A program made the translations under genes and the position numbers. Below are positions 36,120 through 44,111 of a DNA stretch of 64,000 bases, one piece after another (the first letter of the stretch is position 1; each line of letters opens with the position of its first letter). Under the pieces are notes generated by a model. It had not been told where the DNA came from. It searched no databases and worked only from the letters and a program-made list of their open reading frames with translations. The stretch lies in the NCBI GenBank assembly GCA_903923135.1, contig CAIXWN010000080.1:37313-101312 (forward strand), given 5' to 3'. Origin of the DNA: an uncultured Caulobacteraceae bacterium (lineage in GTDB: Bacteria; Pseudomonadota; Alphaproteobacteria; Caulobacterales; Caulobacteraceae).

Positions 36120-38075
36120 TCAGCCGTCGGCGCGCATTGCGGCCGGATTCACCGCCTGGCGCTCGCCGTCGAGCGTCGGGGCGATGGGTTCCGGCTGCCC
36201 GGGATGACCGGGATCCTTAACCGCGTGGGCCCAGCGGCGGATGAACGGCGACAGCCCCAGGAAGAGAACACCGAAGCCCACGGAGACCCAGCCGATGACC
36301 CCGAACACGCCCAGCGAGGTCTTCAGCGCCAGGGCCGGGTCGAGAACCTGCCCGCCTGCCGTCGCCGTCGCGGCCAGGCCCGCGATCAGGGCGCTGATGA
36401 ATTCAGCCGCCGAGGTTCCCAGAAACCAGACCGCCATGATTGTCGAGACGAGCACGGCCGGCGAAAGCTTGGTAATCTCGGACAGGCCGACGGGACTGAG
36501 GCAAAGCTCGCCGGTGGTCTGCAGCAGATAGACCGCGCCAAGGACCAGAAGTGGCAGGCGGAAGTGGGCGTCGGCCAGGCCCTGGCTCCAGACGATCAGC
36601 AGGAAGCTCAGACCGACCTGCGCCAGGCCCAGACCGAATTTGATCATCGGATCAGGGTCGCGACCCCGGCGGCCGAGCGCGGTCCACACCGCGGCGAACA
36701 GCGGCGCGAAGATCAGGATGAATCCGGCGTTGAAAGACTGGGTCTGGGCCGCGCTGAATCCCATGTCGATCCACCACAGGCCGGGGGGAGCCTGGGCGGC
36801 CATCAACATCGCCCCGTCACCGAGAAAGACCTCATGGCCAAGGAGGGAGAAAGTGATGGGCCTGTCCAGCAGGGCCAGAACCGTGTTGCGCTCGGCGAAC
36901 AGGTTCAGCGACGTCGCCGCCTGTTCGAACAGGGTGAAGAACACCACCGATCCCGCCATCAGGACGAAGGCCAGGAACAGGCGCTCGCGCTGCACCCGGT
37001 CGCACCGGGTGACCATGTGGTGGCCGACGTAGACGAACGAGCCGGCCCAGCCGAGCCCCAGGGCGTAGCCCACCAGACTGTTGTGCTGGACCAGCAGCCA
37101 GACCACGCCCAGAACCGGAATGACGGCCAGATAGATCAACCACTCCCGGCTGACCGGTCCGAGAACCGGCGCGGCCAGGCGAGCAGGGTCGGGCGGCTCG
37201 CCCTTGCCGCGCAACAGGGGTTTGCCCAACATGAAGGTGGCGTAACCGGCCAGCATGCCCAGGCCTGCAAGGCCGAAACCGTAGCTCCAGCCGAAGTTCT
37301 CGCCCAGATAGCCGCAGAGAATCGCCGCCCAGAACGCCCCCAGATTCACCCCGTAATAGTAGAGGGTGAATCCCGGGTCACGGCGCGGATCGCCCTGCAC
37401 ATAGAGCTGCCCGACGATGGTGGAGATGTTGGATTTCAGGAAGCCCACCCCCATGATGATCAGGGCCAGGGCGAGGTAGAGCACGTCCTCGAAGATCGGC
37501 GCGGCGCTGTGCTTTTCGAGGGTGAAGGAGCCCTTGGGCAGGATGTGCGGCAAGGCCGGGGTGTCGGCCAGGCCCTTGATCTCGAAGTCACCGGCCGGGG
37601 TTTGCCCAAACCCATAGCCATGTCCGGCGACCTGAAGGGTGGCCGAACGGGAGTCGCCCCGACCGGTGACGGTGAAGGTGTAATGGCCGGCGCCGTAGTT
37701 GAGCGTCTGGTGGGCGGCCGGGCCTTCAATGGCCATGGTCATGTGTCCGGCCACCAGCAACAGGGCGCCGAACGCCACCGCCTTGCGGGCGCCCAGGTAG
37801 CGGTCGGCCAAAACGCCGCCCACCAGGGGCAGGAGATAGACCAGGGTGGCGTAGGACCCGTACTGGGCGCTGGCCCGCTTGTCGTCGAACAGGAAGTGCT
37901 GGGTCAGGTAGAACACCAGCAGGCCGCGCATGCCGTAATAGGAGAACCGCTCCCACATCTCGGCGAAGAACAGGATGAACAGGCCGCGGGGGTGGGTGCG
38001 GAGCAGTTGGATCGCCACCGGGATACCGGTCGCCAGGGTGATGAAAATCCCGATCAGGACAACGATGCTGTTCAT
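36120..38075 (-). CDS. Proton-dependent oligopeptide transporter (POT/PTR family)
   Basis: A 651-residue MFS-fold peptide symporter. The POT signature EMWERFSYYGMRGLLVFYL starts at residue 39, and TLYYYGVNLGAFWAAILCGYLGE is the second one. About 14 helices. Residues 117-195, between an early helix pair, form a long soluble, beta-rich, Gly/His-containing insert (for example NYGAGHYTFTVTGRGDS), making the protein about 150 residues longer than classical bacterial POTs. ATG 38075 is preferred over upstream in-frame starts because it opens the first helix. Convergent with the RhtA-like gene, 19 bases apart. Confidence 0.92.
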   Translation of the reverse strand: MNSIVVLIGIFITLATGIPVAIQLLRTHPRGLFILFFAEMWERFSYYGMRGLLVFYLTQHFLFDDKRASAQYGSYATLVYLLPLVGGVLADRYLGARKAVAFGALLLVAGHMTMAIEGPAAHQTLNYGAGHYTFTVTGRGDSRSATLQVAGHGYGFGQTPAGDFEIKGLADTPALPHILPKGSFTLEKHSAAPIFEDVLYLALALIIMGVGFLKSNISTIVGQLYVQGDPRRDPGFTLYYYGVNLGAFWAAILCGYLGENFGWSYGFGLAGLGMLAGYATFMLGKPLLRGKGEPPDPARLAAPVLGPVSREWLIYLAVIPVLGVVWLLVQHNSLVGYALGLGWAGSFVYVGHHMVTRCDRVQRERLFLAFVLMAGSVVFFTLFEQAATSLNLFAERNTVLALLDRPITFSLLGHEVFLGDGAMLMAAQAPPGLWWIDMGFSAAQTQSFNAGFILIFAPLFAAVWTALGRRGRDPDPMIKFGLGLAQVGLSFLLIVWSQGLADAHFRLPLLVLGAVYLLQTTGELCLSPVGLSEITKLSPAVLVSTIMAVWFLGTSAAEFISALIAGLAATATAGGQVLDPALALKTSLGVFGVIGWVSVGFGVLFLGLSPFIRRWAHAVKDPGHPGQPEPIAPTLDGERQAVNPAAMRADG

Positions 38076-38251
38076 GGGTTCCCCGGCGCGACGCGCGAAG
38101 GGTGAACACTGACATCTGAGAAGGCGGCAAATGCAAGCCCCCGCATCGGCCGCCCTGCGGCGGCTGGCGCCTTCACCCGACGGGTGGACCGGTCTAGTCT
38201 GGCTGAAGCACACAAACGGTTTCGACCGGACGCGCGGGACGAGGAAACGCG

Positions 38252-39463
38252 ATGGCGGACTATGGCGATGGCGATCCTGAGGCCTTCCGCGTCACGGCGC
38301 GCGCCTGGCTGACGGAGAATTTCCCGGCCGAACTGAAGTCGGACCCGGCGGCGCAACTGGCCGCCGCGATGGGAGCGGAGCCCACGCCCGCCGCGGCCGA
38401 ATGGGGCCGGCGGATGGGACGCAAGGGCTGGGGCACGCCGACCTGGCCTGCCGCCTACGGCGGCGGAGGCCTTGCACGGCCGCAGGCGCGGGTGCTGGCG
38501 GAGGAAATGGCGAGCATCGGCGCGCGCAACCCCATCGGCGGCATGGGCGTGATGATGTTCGGCCCGACCTTGCTGGAGGTCGGCACGGAGGCCCAGAAGC
38601 AACGCCATATCCCGCCGATCATTCGCGGCGAGCTGCGCTGGTGCCAGGGGTATTCCGAGCCGGGAGCCGGTTCGGATCTGGCCTCCCTGCAGACCCGCTG
38701 CGAGGACCGGGGCGACCACTGGCTGATCAACGGACAGAAGATCTGGACATCCGGCGCCAACCTCGCCGACTGGTGTTTCTGCCTGGTCCGGACAGACGCC
38801 AGCCAGAAGCATTCGGGGATCAGTTTCGTGCTGATCGACATGCGCACGCCCGGTGTCGAGACCCGGCCGATCCGGCTGATCAACGGCGCCAGCCCGTTCT
38901 GCGAGACGTTCTTCACCGATGTGAAGGTTCCGAAGGAAAACCTGATGGGCCCCCTCAACGGCGGCTGGACCATTGCCAAGCGTCTGCTGCAGTTCGAGCG
39001 CGAGAACATCTCGGCCAGCCTGGGCGCGGGCGGTTCGCCGGCCATGGGTCAGACCGGACGGGTGGACGCGATCGCCCGCGACCGCGTCGGCGTGAACGCC
39101 GACGGCCGGTTGACGGACGCGGACCTGCGCCACCGGATGGCGACACACCTGATCGACGCCCGCGCCTTTCAGCTCACCACGCGGCGCGCCTCTCTGGAGG
39201 CCAGCGCCACCCAGGGGCCCAGCGCCGCAACGTCGATCATGAAGTACGCGGGCGCCAAGATTGCGCAGGACCGCACGGAACTGGCGGTCGAGGCGATGGG
39301 CGACAAGGGTCTGGGCTGGGAGGGCGATGCCTTTGCGGCGGGCGATCTGGCGATTACGCGGGCGTGGTTGCGCTCGAAGGCGAACTCCATCGAAGGCGGC
39401 ACATCCGAGGTGAACCTGAATGTGGCGGCAAAGCGCGTTCTGGGTCTTCCCGATCCAAAATAG
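38252..39463 (+). CDS. Acyl-CoA dehydrogenase
   Basis: A 403-residue enzyme of the standard acyl-CoA dehydrogenase size. CQGYSEPGAGSDLASLQTRCE is the flavin loop, INGQKIWTSGANLADW the next signature, and the end IEGGTSEVNLNVAAKRVLGLP is the usual C-terminal motif. The YEGT-type catalytic position seen in the other dehydrogenase (17885) is absent, and FadE/CaiA-like subgroups place the base elsewhere. Substrate unknown. Single gene divergent from the peptide transporter. Confidence 0.9.
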   Translation: MADYGDGDPEAFRVTARAWLTENFPAELKSDPAAQLAAAMGAEPTPAAAEWGRRMGRKGWGTPTWPAAYGGGGLARPQARVLAEEMASIGARNPIGGMGVMMFGPTLLEVGTEAQKQRHIPPIIRGELRWCQGYSEPGAGSDLASLQTRCEDRGDHWLINGQKIWTSGANLADWCFCLVRTDASQKHSGISFVLIDMRTPGVETRPIRLINGASPFCETFFTDVKVPKENLMGPLNGGWTIAKRLLQFERENISASLGAGGSPAMGQTGRVDAIARDRVGVNADGRLTDADLRHRMATHLIDARAFQLTTRRASLEASATQGPSAATSIMKYAGAKIAQDRTELAVEAMGDKGLGWEGDAFAAGDLAITRAWLRSKANSIEGGTSEVNLNVAAKRVLGLPDPK

Positions 39464-39601
39464 GGCGAAAGCGCGCGGCTCCTTGGCGATTTCGTGGCGA
39501 AATTTCCCATGGTAGGTTCCCACGCTGGCGAAACAGGCCCAGAATATTCCGATACGCCGCCGCATCTGACGGTGGGCGGGTGTTTGCGACGGGAGCACGA
39601 C

Positions 39602-40255
39602 ATGAGCGCGATTCGATTTACCCTGGCCATGCTGGCCACCGGCGGGGCCCTGACGGTGGCCGACGAGGCGATCGCCGCCAAGCTGGTGCTGAACATCCCG
39701 ATCGCGACCGTGGCCGGCGACCCCGCCAGCGCCATCTACCTTGCCGGCGCGACAGGCGCGCCGCAGTACAATTATGGTACGGGAGACTTCTATAGCCCGG
39801 GAGACGGGGGCCTGCTGAGCAGTCAACTGCTGGTTTCGGAGAAGGCCGACCTAGGTGTCATGGTGGGCCAGTCGTCGACGCTCGGTGTGGTCGGCCTGCA
39901 CGGCTACCAAACCGGAAAGTCTAGCGACCCGACATTCTATATAAACCAACACAATAGTTCGAAGGACGGAATCTACTATTCTCCTACGGTCGGCACGAAT
40001 GCACTCAATCAAGGCGCGGACCAGTACATTTACCTGCTCTTCTGTTCCGATGCGAACGCCACCTGTGGTGCGACATCTCATGATGTCTATTTCGGCACCG
40101 CGGTGGTGAATCCGGCGGGGACGCTCGAGTATATCCAGTACGCGGCGATTCCCGAGCCTGCGTCCTGGGCGTTGCTTGTCGCCGGGGTCGGCCTCGCCGG
40201 CGGCGCCATACGCCGCAACCGCCGTCAGTCTCAGCCCGAAGCCATGGCCCAGTAG
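39602..40255 (+). CDS. PEPxxWA-CTERM sorting domain protein with AT-richer core
   Basis: A 217-residue exported protein. Signal peptide ends IAA (about residue 26). The middle (SDPTFYINQHNSSKDGIYYSPTV region) is Asn/Tyr/Ser rich; two cysteines (LFCSDANATCGA) could form a disulfide. C-terminal IPEPASWALLVAGVGLAGGAIRRNRR is a PEP-CTERM anchor. GGGAG precedes ATG 39602. Bases about 39,895-40,015 are visibly less GC-rich than the surroundings, suggesting a different origin or relaxed composition for the core. Its 3' end overlaps the convergent GNAT gene by 25 bases. Confidence 0.83.
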   Translation: MSAIRFTLAMLATGGALTVADEAIAAKLVLNIPIATVAGDPASAIYLAGATGAPQYNYGTGDFYSPGDGGLLSSQLLVSEKADLGVMVGQSSTLGVVGLHGYQTGKSSDPTFYINQHNSSKDGIYYSPTVGTNALNQGADQYIYLLFCSDANATCGATSHDVYFGTAVVNPAGTLEYIQYAAIPEPASWALLVAGVGLAGGAIRRNRRQSQPEAMAQ

Positions 40256-41097
40256 TAGTGCGCCTGTGACGCGGTCTCCGCGGCCGCGCACCGGCGCGCC
40301 AGGCTGAGCGTGTCGCGGACGGCCTCGTCACAATGAAACCGGACGTGGGTCAGCCCCTCGGCTGCACAACGCCGCATAACGGCCTCCAGCAACCGCAGAT
40401 TGAGAGAGCCGCCGCGCCAGGGCAGGGCGACCACCCGTGCGTCGACGACAGCCATGCCATCCTGGATGCGCCAAAGAATCACGCCGGCCACGACGCCGTC
40501 GACCGTCGCCACCTGCGAGCGGTCCAGCGCCGCGCCGGGGCCGCCGAGCCTCATGGTCAGGCGATGCATGGCCCCGAACGGTCCGCCGCCCAGTTCCGAC
40601 GAGACCAGCCAGCCTACCGCTTCGATGGTCGTGGCGCTGAGCGGCTGGATCGTCGGTCCGATGCCGCCCTCACGTCGCGCCAGCCAGGTGAGCAGGGGCG
40701 TGACGTTTTGCAGCAGAGCCTCGATGCGGGCCTCGAAATGATGCTGCAGATCCCCTCGCACCGCACCGACGGCCTTGAGGAACGCTGCGGCCTGGCCATC
40801 GGTCGCGAGGGGCGATCCGGACCAGAATCCATCGGTTTCGGCTTGCGCAAGGTCGGCTGCCGCGGCCAACAGCGCCCGACCCACGCCCCGACGGCGGTGG
40901 TCGGGAAGCACATGGATGAGCAGAGGGAAGCCCGCCGGCTTTCGCCAGCTTTGCCACTGCATCGCCGCCGCTCCGGCCAGCGCGCCGCGGCGGCGGGCGA
41001 CGAGCACCTCCACCTCAAGACCGTCAAGCTCAGGAATGAGCGCGCTGGCGGCCCGCCTCTCCCCTTCACTGGCCAGACTGACGACGGTGTCGTTCAT
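40231..41097 (-). CDS. GNAT family N-acetyltransferase, possibly double-domain
   Basis: A 288-residue protein. The first half contains a good acetyl-CoA loop, DHRRRGVGRALLAAAADLA (around residue 67), after the beta strand PLLIHVLP. The second half (GVVAGVILWRIQDGMAVVDARVV, then LRLLEAVMRRCAAEGLTHVRFHCDE) looks like another GNAT-like sheet with a weaker loop. Substrate unknown. The end overlaps the PEP-CTERM gene on the other strand by 25 bases, so the last ~8 codons of each are constrained together. Confidence 0.8.
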   Translation of the reverse strand: MNDTVVSLASEGERRAASALIPELDGLEVEVLVARRRGALAGAAAMQWQSWRKPAGFPLLIHVLPDHRRRGVGRALLAAAADLAQAETDGFWSGSPLATDGQAAAFLKAVGAVRGDLQHHFEARIEALLQNVTPLLTWLARREGGIGPTIQPLSATTIEAVGWLVSSELGGGPFGAMHRLTMRLGGPGAALDRSQVATVDGVVAGVILWRIQDGMAVVDARVVALPWRGGSLNLRLLEAVMRRCAAEGLTHVRFHCDEAVRDTLSLARRCAAAETASQAHYYWAMASG

Positions 41098-41180
41098 GGC
41101 GACGTTGTAGCTCTCTTAGCGGCGACGGAGAAAGCGCACAGGCTCCAGTCGGAGAGGCCGCGCCTCAGTCCGGTCCGACC

Positions 41181-42923
41181 GTGACATCGGTGCTGCTCAT
41201 CGCGGTCTCCGGCGTCGACTGGGCGGGATTCGACGCGGCGACCACCGCCGGGATCATGCCGGGAATGGCCGCCCTTCGCACCCGCGGTCTCGCCGGCCCG
41301 CTGCGCGGCGCGGCGGCAGGCGAGGGGCCCGCCGCGTGGACCTCGCTCGTCACCGGTCGGCAGCCGGAAGACCACGGCGTGTGGCGGGACGTGGAGGCCT
41401 GGCAGGGCGGTGTCCGACCAGTCGGCCCGGCCTCATGGCGCACAGCCCCGCTGTGGGCTCGCCTCGAAGCGGCGGGGGTCAGTTCAGGCCGCGTGGTCTG
41501 GCCGGCCGCACGTCGCGGCGCCGCCTGGCCGGGGGCGTTCGTCGACGAGGATTTCATCCTCGCGTCCAGCCGTTTCCCCGAGGACTGGGCGCTTCCCCTG
41601 GGCTGCGTGCCGCGCGACCTGCGGGAAACCCTGCGCGACCGCCGCGTTCATCCGGCGTCGATCACCGCCGCCATGCTGGAGCCCTTCGTCGAAGACCTCA
41701 GGGCGGTGGACCATGCGCGCGACATCTGGCTGCCGCAACTGGCGGTGGCCATGGCGCGCGCGGCCACGGCCCAGGCCGCGGCCATGTGGATGACAACCCA
41801 AAAGGCGCCGGAGGCTATCTTTGCGCACCAGCCGTGGCTGGGCCTGGTTCGCGGCGCCTTCGAGCGCCGGCCGGAAGCGGCCCTGAGCCGTGTGGTTCCC
41901 GTCGCCTGGCGGTTTCTGGACGAGCTGATCGGCGCGCTGGCTGCGGCGGCCGGGCCTCGGACCCAGGTGGTCGTGGTCTCGCCCGGCTGGCGAGGTCGCC
42001 CGGGATTGGTCCTCGCCACGGGTCCGGATATCGCTGACGACCCCGGCGCCATGGGCGTCGATATCCTCGATATCGCCCCCACCATGTTGGCCCGTTTCGG
42101 CCTGGAGGACGCCGCCCTTGGCGGCCAACCCATCCCAGGTCTGACTCCGCCGGGCCTTCGCAGCCGCGCGCCGGAGCCCCCGCCGCCACCATCGCCTGCC
42201 GTGGTCGACGTCGCGGAGATCGAAGGATTGCGAAAGGCTGGGTACCGGCCCCCCGACGGCCCACCGCCGGCGTTCCGCGCCCAGGGCCTGGCTGAACTGG
42301 GCTGGATTCTGCTGGAGAGGGCCGAACCGGCCGCCGCGGCCGCCGCCGATGAGGCCCTGCAGATCGATCCGGCGAATCTGCTGGCCCTCAGCGTACGGGC
42401 CCGGGCGCTCATTGCCCGCGGAGATCCGGAACGGCTGCCGCCAGTGGCGGTAGCCCTGCTGGCCGTCGCTCCGGACCGCGGCTGGGGGCCGGTAGCGTAC
42501 GGCGCCTATCATGTCATGCGCCAGGAGACCCCCCTGGCGGCGCCCTGGCTACGCAGGGCCGAGTCCGACCCCGACCCGGCAACGCGGATCGCCGTCGGCG
42601 CCCTCTGGCTGGCGGCGGGCCGACCGGCCAGCGCCGGTCGCGTGTTCGCCTCGGTGCTGGATCAGGAGCCGCTCCATGTTGCCGCGGAGATCGGCCTGGC
42701 CATGGTCGCCATGACAAGACGGGACTTCGTGACCGCCGAAGCGGCGCTGCGCCGCGCACGACGACTGGATCCCGGCCGGCCGGCCATTGCCCTGCAGATG
42801 GCGCAGCTCTACGCCCGCACGGGGCGCACGTTGGAGGCCGGACAAGCCGCCGAAATCGCCCTGCGTTTGGGCGCGCCGTCGGCCATGGTCGAGGCGGCCC
42901 GCTTCGGTCGGCTTCGCGGCTAG
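41181..42923 (+). CDS. Alkaline-phosphatase-superfamily protein with TPR domain, active site degenerate
   Basis: A 580-residue protein. The N-terminal ~320 residues follow the nucleotide-pyrophosphatase/phosphodiesterase fold: first metal Asp13 in SGVDWAGFD, nucleophile Thr54 and TG in AAWTSLVTGRQPEDHGV, and DILDIAPTMLARFGL late. But the usual metal-binding SDHG has become SPGW (residues 267-270), and no IDxxxH motif is seen in the middle, so phosphatase chemistry is doubtful. Residues ~370-575 are TPR repeats (for example AGRVFASVLDQEPLHVAAEIGLAM). It may be a pseudoenzyme scaffold. Divergent from the GNAT gene. Confidence 0.75.
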   Translation: MTSVLLIAVSGVDWAGFDAATTAGIMPGMAALRTRGLAGPLRGAAAGEGPAAWTSLVTGRQPEDHGVWRDVEAWQGGVRPVGPASWRTAPLWARLEAAGVSSGRVVWPAARRGAAWPGAFVDEDFILASSRFPEDWALPLGCVPRDLRETLRDRRVHPASITAAMLEPFVEDLRAVDHARDIWLPQLAVAMARAATAQAAAMWMTTQKAPEAIFAHQPWLGLVRGAFERRPEAALSRVVPVAWRFLDELIGALAAAAGPRTQVVVVSPGWRGRPGLVLATGPDIADDPGAMGVDILDIAPTMLARFGLEDAALGGQPIPGLTPPGLRSRAPEPPPPPSPAVVDVAEIEGLRKAGYRPPDGPPPAFRAQGLAELGWILLERAEPAAAAAADEALQIDPANLLALSVRARALIARGDPERLPPVAVALLAVAPDRGWGPVAYGAYHVMRQETPLAAPWLRRAESDPDPATRIAVGALWLAAGRPASAGRVFASVLDQEPLHVAAEIGLAMVAMTRRDFVTAEAALRRARRLDPGRPAIALQMAQLYARTGRTLEAGQAAEIALRLGAPSAMVEAARFGRLRG

Positions 42924-42935
42924 ATCTCGGTAACC

Positions 42936-43691
42936 TCAGGGCTCGCGCAGCACGGCGCAGCGGTGATCAAGCAGGCTCTCGCCGAACGCGTGGTCCTGGC
43001 CGTTGGCCAGCAGGAAGAAGCCAGGTGATCCATCGGCGAACGTGGCGCCGGCGACAACGAGCGTTTCACGGCCCATATGGGCTCTCGCCTGCGCGTCGCC
43101 GCGGGCCAGCAGCAGGAACGGATTCCGCTCCCCCAGCTCAGCGCCGTCTAGCCGGCGGGCCCGGTAACGGCGCCCGGCCAGACCCACGCGCAGGGTCGTC
43201 CACATGCGGCCGATCTCGCGCTGATGGCCTGTCAGCTCCCGGCGAACCTCGGGCGTCAGGCAGTCGACGTGGATGTGCAGTTGATTCTGGCTGCGGGACG
43301 AGATCGAATTGATCGCCAAGCCGATGCGGTCACGACTCACCGCCCGACCGGCGCGCCGCTCGACCCACCGGCGGGCGTCCCACGCCGCCTGCCAGTAGTT
43401 GACGGCCCCCGGCCGCAGAATCTCGGGGCTCTCGATGCCTTTGATGCGTCGGGTGGGGACCAGCAGCACCTGGGTCGGGCGTTGCAGGTCGGGGACCACC
43501 GCGTAGCCGCTCCGGCGATCGACCGACAGGCAGGGGGCCGGCGTGCCGGTGAAGCGGCTGTCCCTGAGGCAGAGGCCGTGGACGACGCGCCACAGGGCGT
43601 TGGGATGATCAGCCGCCACCGGCGTGGCGAACAGGCCAGCGGTCAGGGTGAGAGCCACCATCGTCGTCCGGGCGATGAAGCCTGCGCTCAT
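42936..43691 (-). CDS. cdh: CDP-diacylglycerol diphosphatase
   Basis: A 251-residue HIT-like phosphohydrolase hydrolysing CDP-diacylglycerol to CMP and phosphatidate. An N-terminal signal/anchor (MVALTLTAGLFATPVAA) puts it at the inner membrane or periplasm. LWRVVHGLCLRD, YAVVPDLQRPTQVLLVPTRRIKGIESPE and the HIT-type SQNQLHIHVDCL are in the order of the family, and LIDHRCAV-like LLDHRCAVL closes it. Tail to tail with the phosphatase-TPR gene, 12 bases apart. Confidence 0.9.
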   Translation of the reverse strand: MSAGFIARTTMVALTLTAGLFATPVAADHPNALWRVVHGLCLRDSRFTGTPAPCLSVDRRSGYAVVPDLQRPTQVLLVPTRRIKGIESPEILRPGAVNYWQAAWDARRWVERRAGRAVSRDRIGLAINSISSRSQNQLHIHVDCLTPEVRRELTGHQREIGRMWTTLRVGLAGRRYRARRLDGAELGERNPFLLLARGDAQARAHMGRETLVVAGATFADGSPGFFLLANGQDHAFGESLLDHRCAVLREP

Positions 43692-43820
43692 CGGATCTGT
43701 TCCGCCTGCTGATCCTAGTGTGACTGACCTGGCCTGCGGATAGCCCTGACGAGGGGCGTTTGTGGGGCGGAGGTGCGGCCGCGAGCTGAAACCTTAGGCG
43801 ATTTTCAGATGGACTTGCAT

Positions 43821-43842
43821 ATCCTATCGGGGGGGATAGGAT
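43821..43842 (+). promoter_or_regulatory. Probable RcnR/CsoR operator: perfect inverted repeat with G6 centre
   Basis: ATCCTATC (43821-43828), six G (43829-43834), GATAGGAT (43835-43842): a perfect 8-base inverted repeat around a G6 tract, the architecture of RcnR-family operators (short AT-containing arms flanking a G/C tract). It ends 6 bases before the ATG of the regulator gene, so binding would block promoter clearance or the ribosome site. Autoregulation and metal induction of the whole operon are inferred. Confidence 0.8.
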
Positions 43843-43848
43843 ACGGGC

Positions 43849-44100
43849 ATGACACACGCCTCCCATCCCGACATCATCAAGCGCCTGAAGCGCGCCGAGG
43901 GTCACCTTCGGTCGGTGATCGCCATGATCGAGGCCGGCCGCCCGTGCGTCGACCTGGCCCAGCAGCTCCACGCGGTGGAAGCGGCGGTGACCAACGCCAA
44001 GCGGGAACTGATCCACGACCATATCGAGCACTGTCTCGACGGCGGCGAGTCGGCCCGCGGCGACGTCAGGGACCTCAAACAACTCGCCCGATACCTCTGA
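43849..44100 (+). CDS. Metal-sensing transcriptional repressor, RcnR/CsoR family
   Basis: An 83-residue all-helical DUF156 protein. The DNA-binding start is IIKRLKRAEGHLRSVIAMIE. Metal-ligand positions are Cys33, His58 and Cys62, spaced 25 and 4 as in CsoR and InrS; His3 and His6 offer an N-terminal ligand as in the nickel/cobalt sensors, although the register differs from RcnR by two residues. Downstream rcnA argues for Ni/Co; the Cys-His-Cys set alone would also fit Cu(I). The operator directly upstream indicates autorepression. Confidence 0.9.
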   Translation: MTHASHPDIIKRLKRAEGHLRSVIAMIEAGRPCVDLAQQLHAVEAAVTNAKRELIHDHIEHCLDGGESARGDVRDLKQLARYL

Positions 44101-44111
44101 AGGGATCCGCC

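Noticed and set aside
36204..38105. 633-codon plus-strand frame opposite the peptide transporter
   Set aside because: Low-complexity Gln/Gly/Arg/His composition and no ribosome site; it mirrors the codons of the real transporter gene.
39489..39503. ATTTCG-TGG-CGAAAT repeat after the acyl-CoA dehydrogenase as terminator
   Set aside because: A six-pair AT-rich stem is too weak to support the call.
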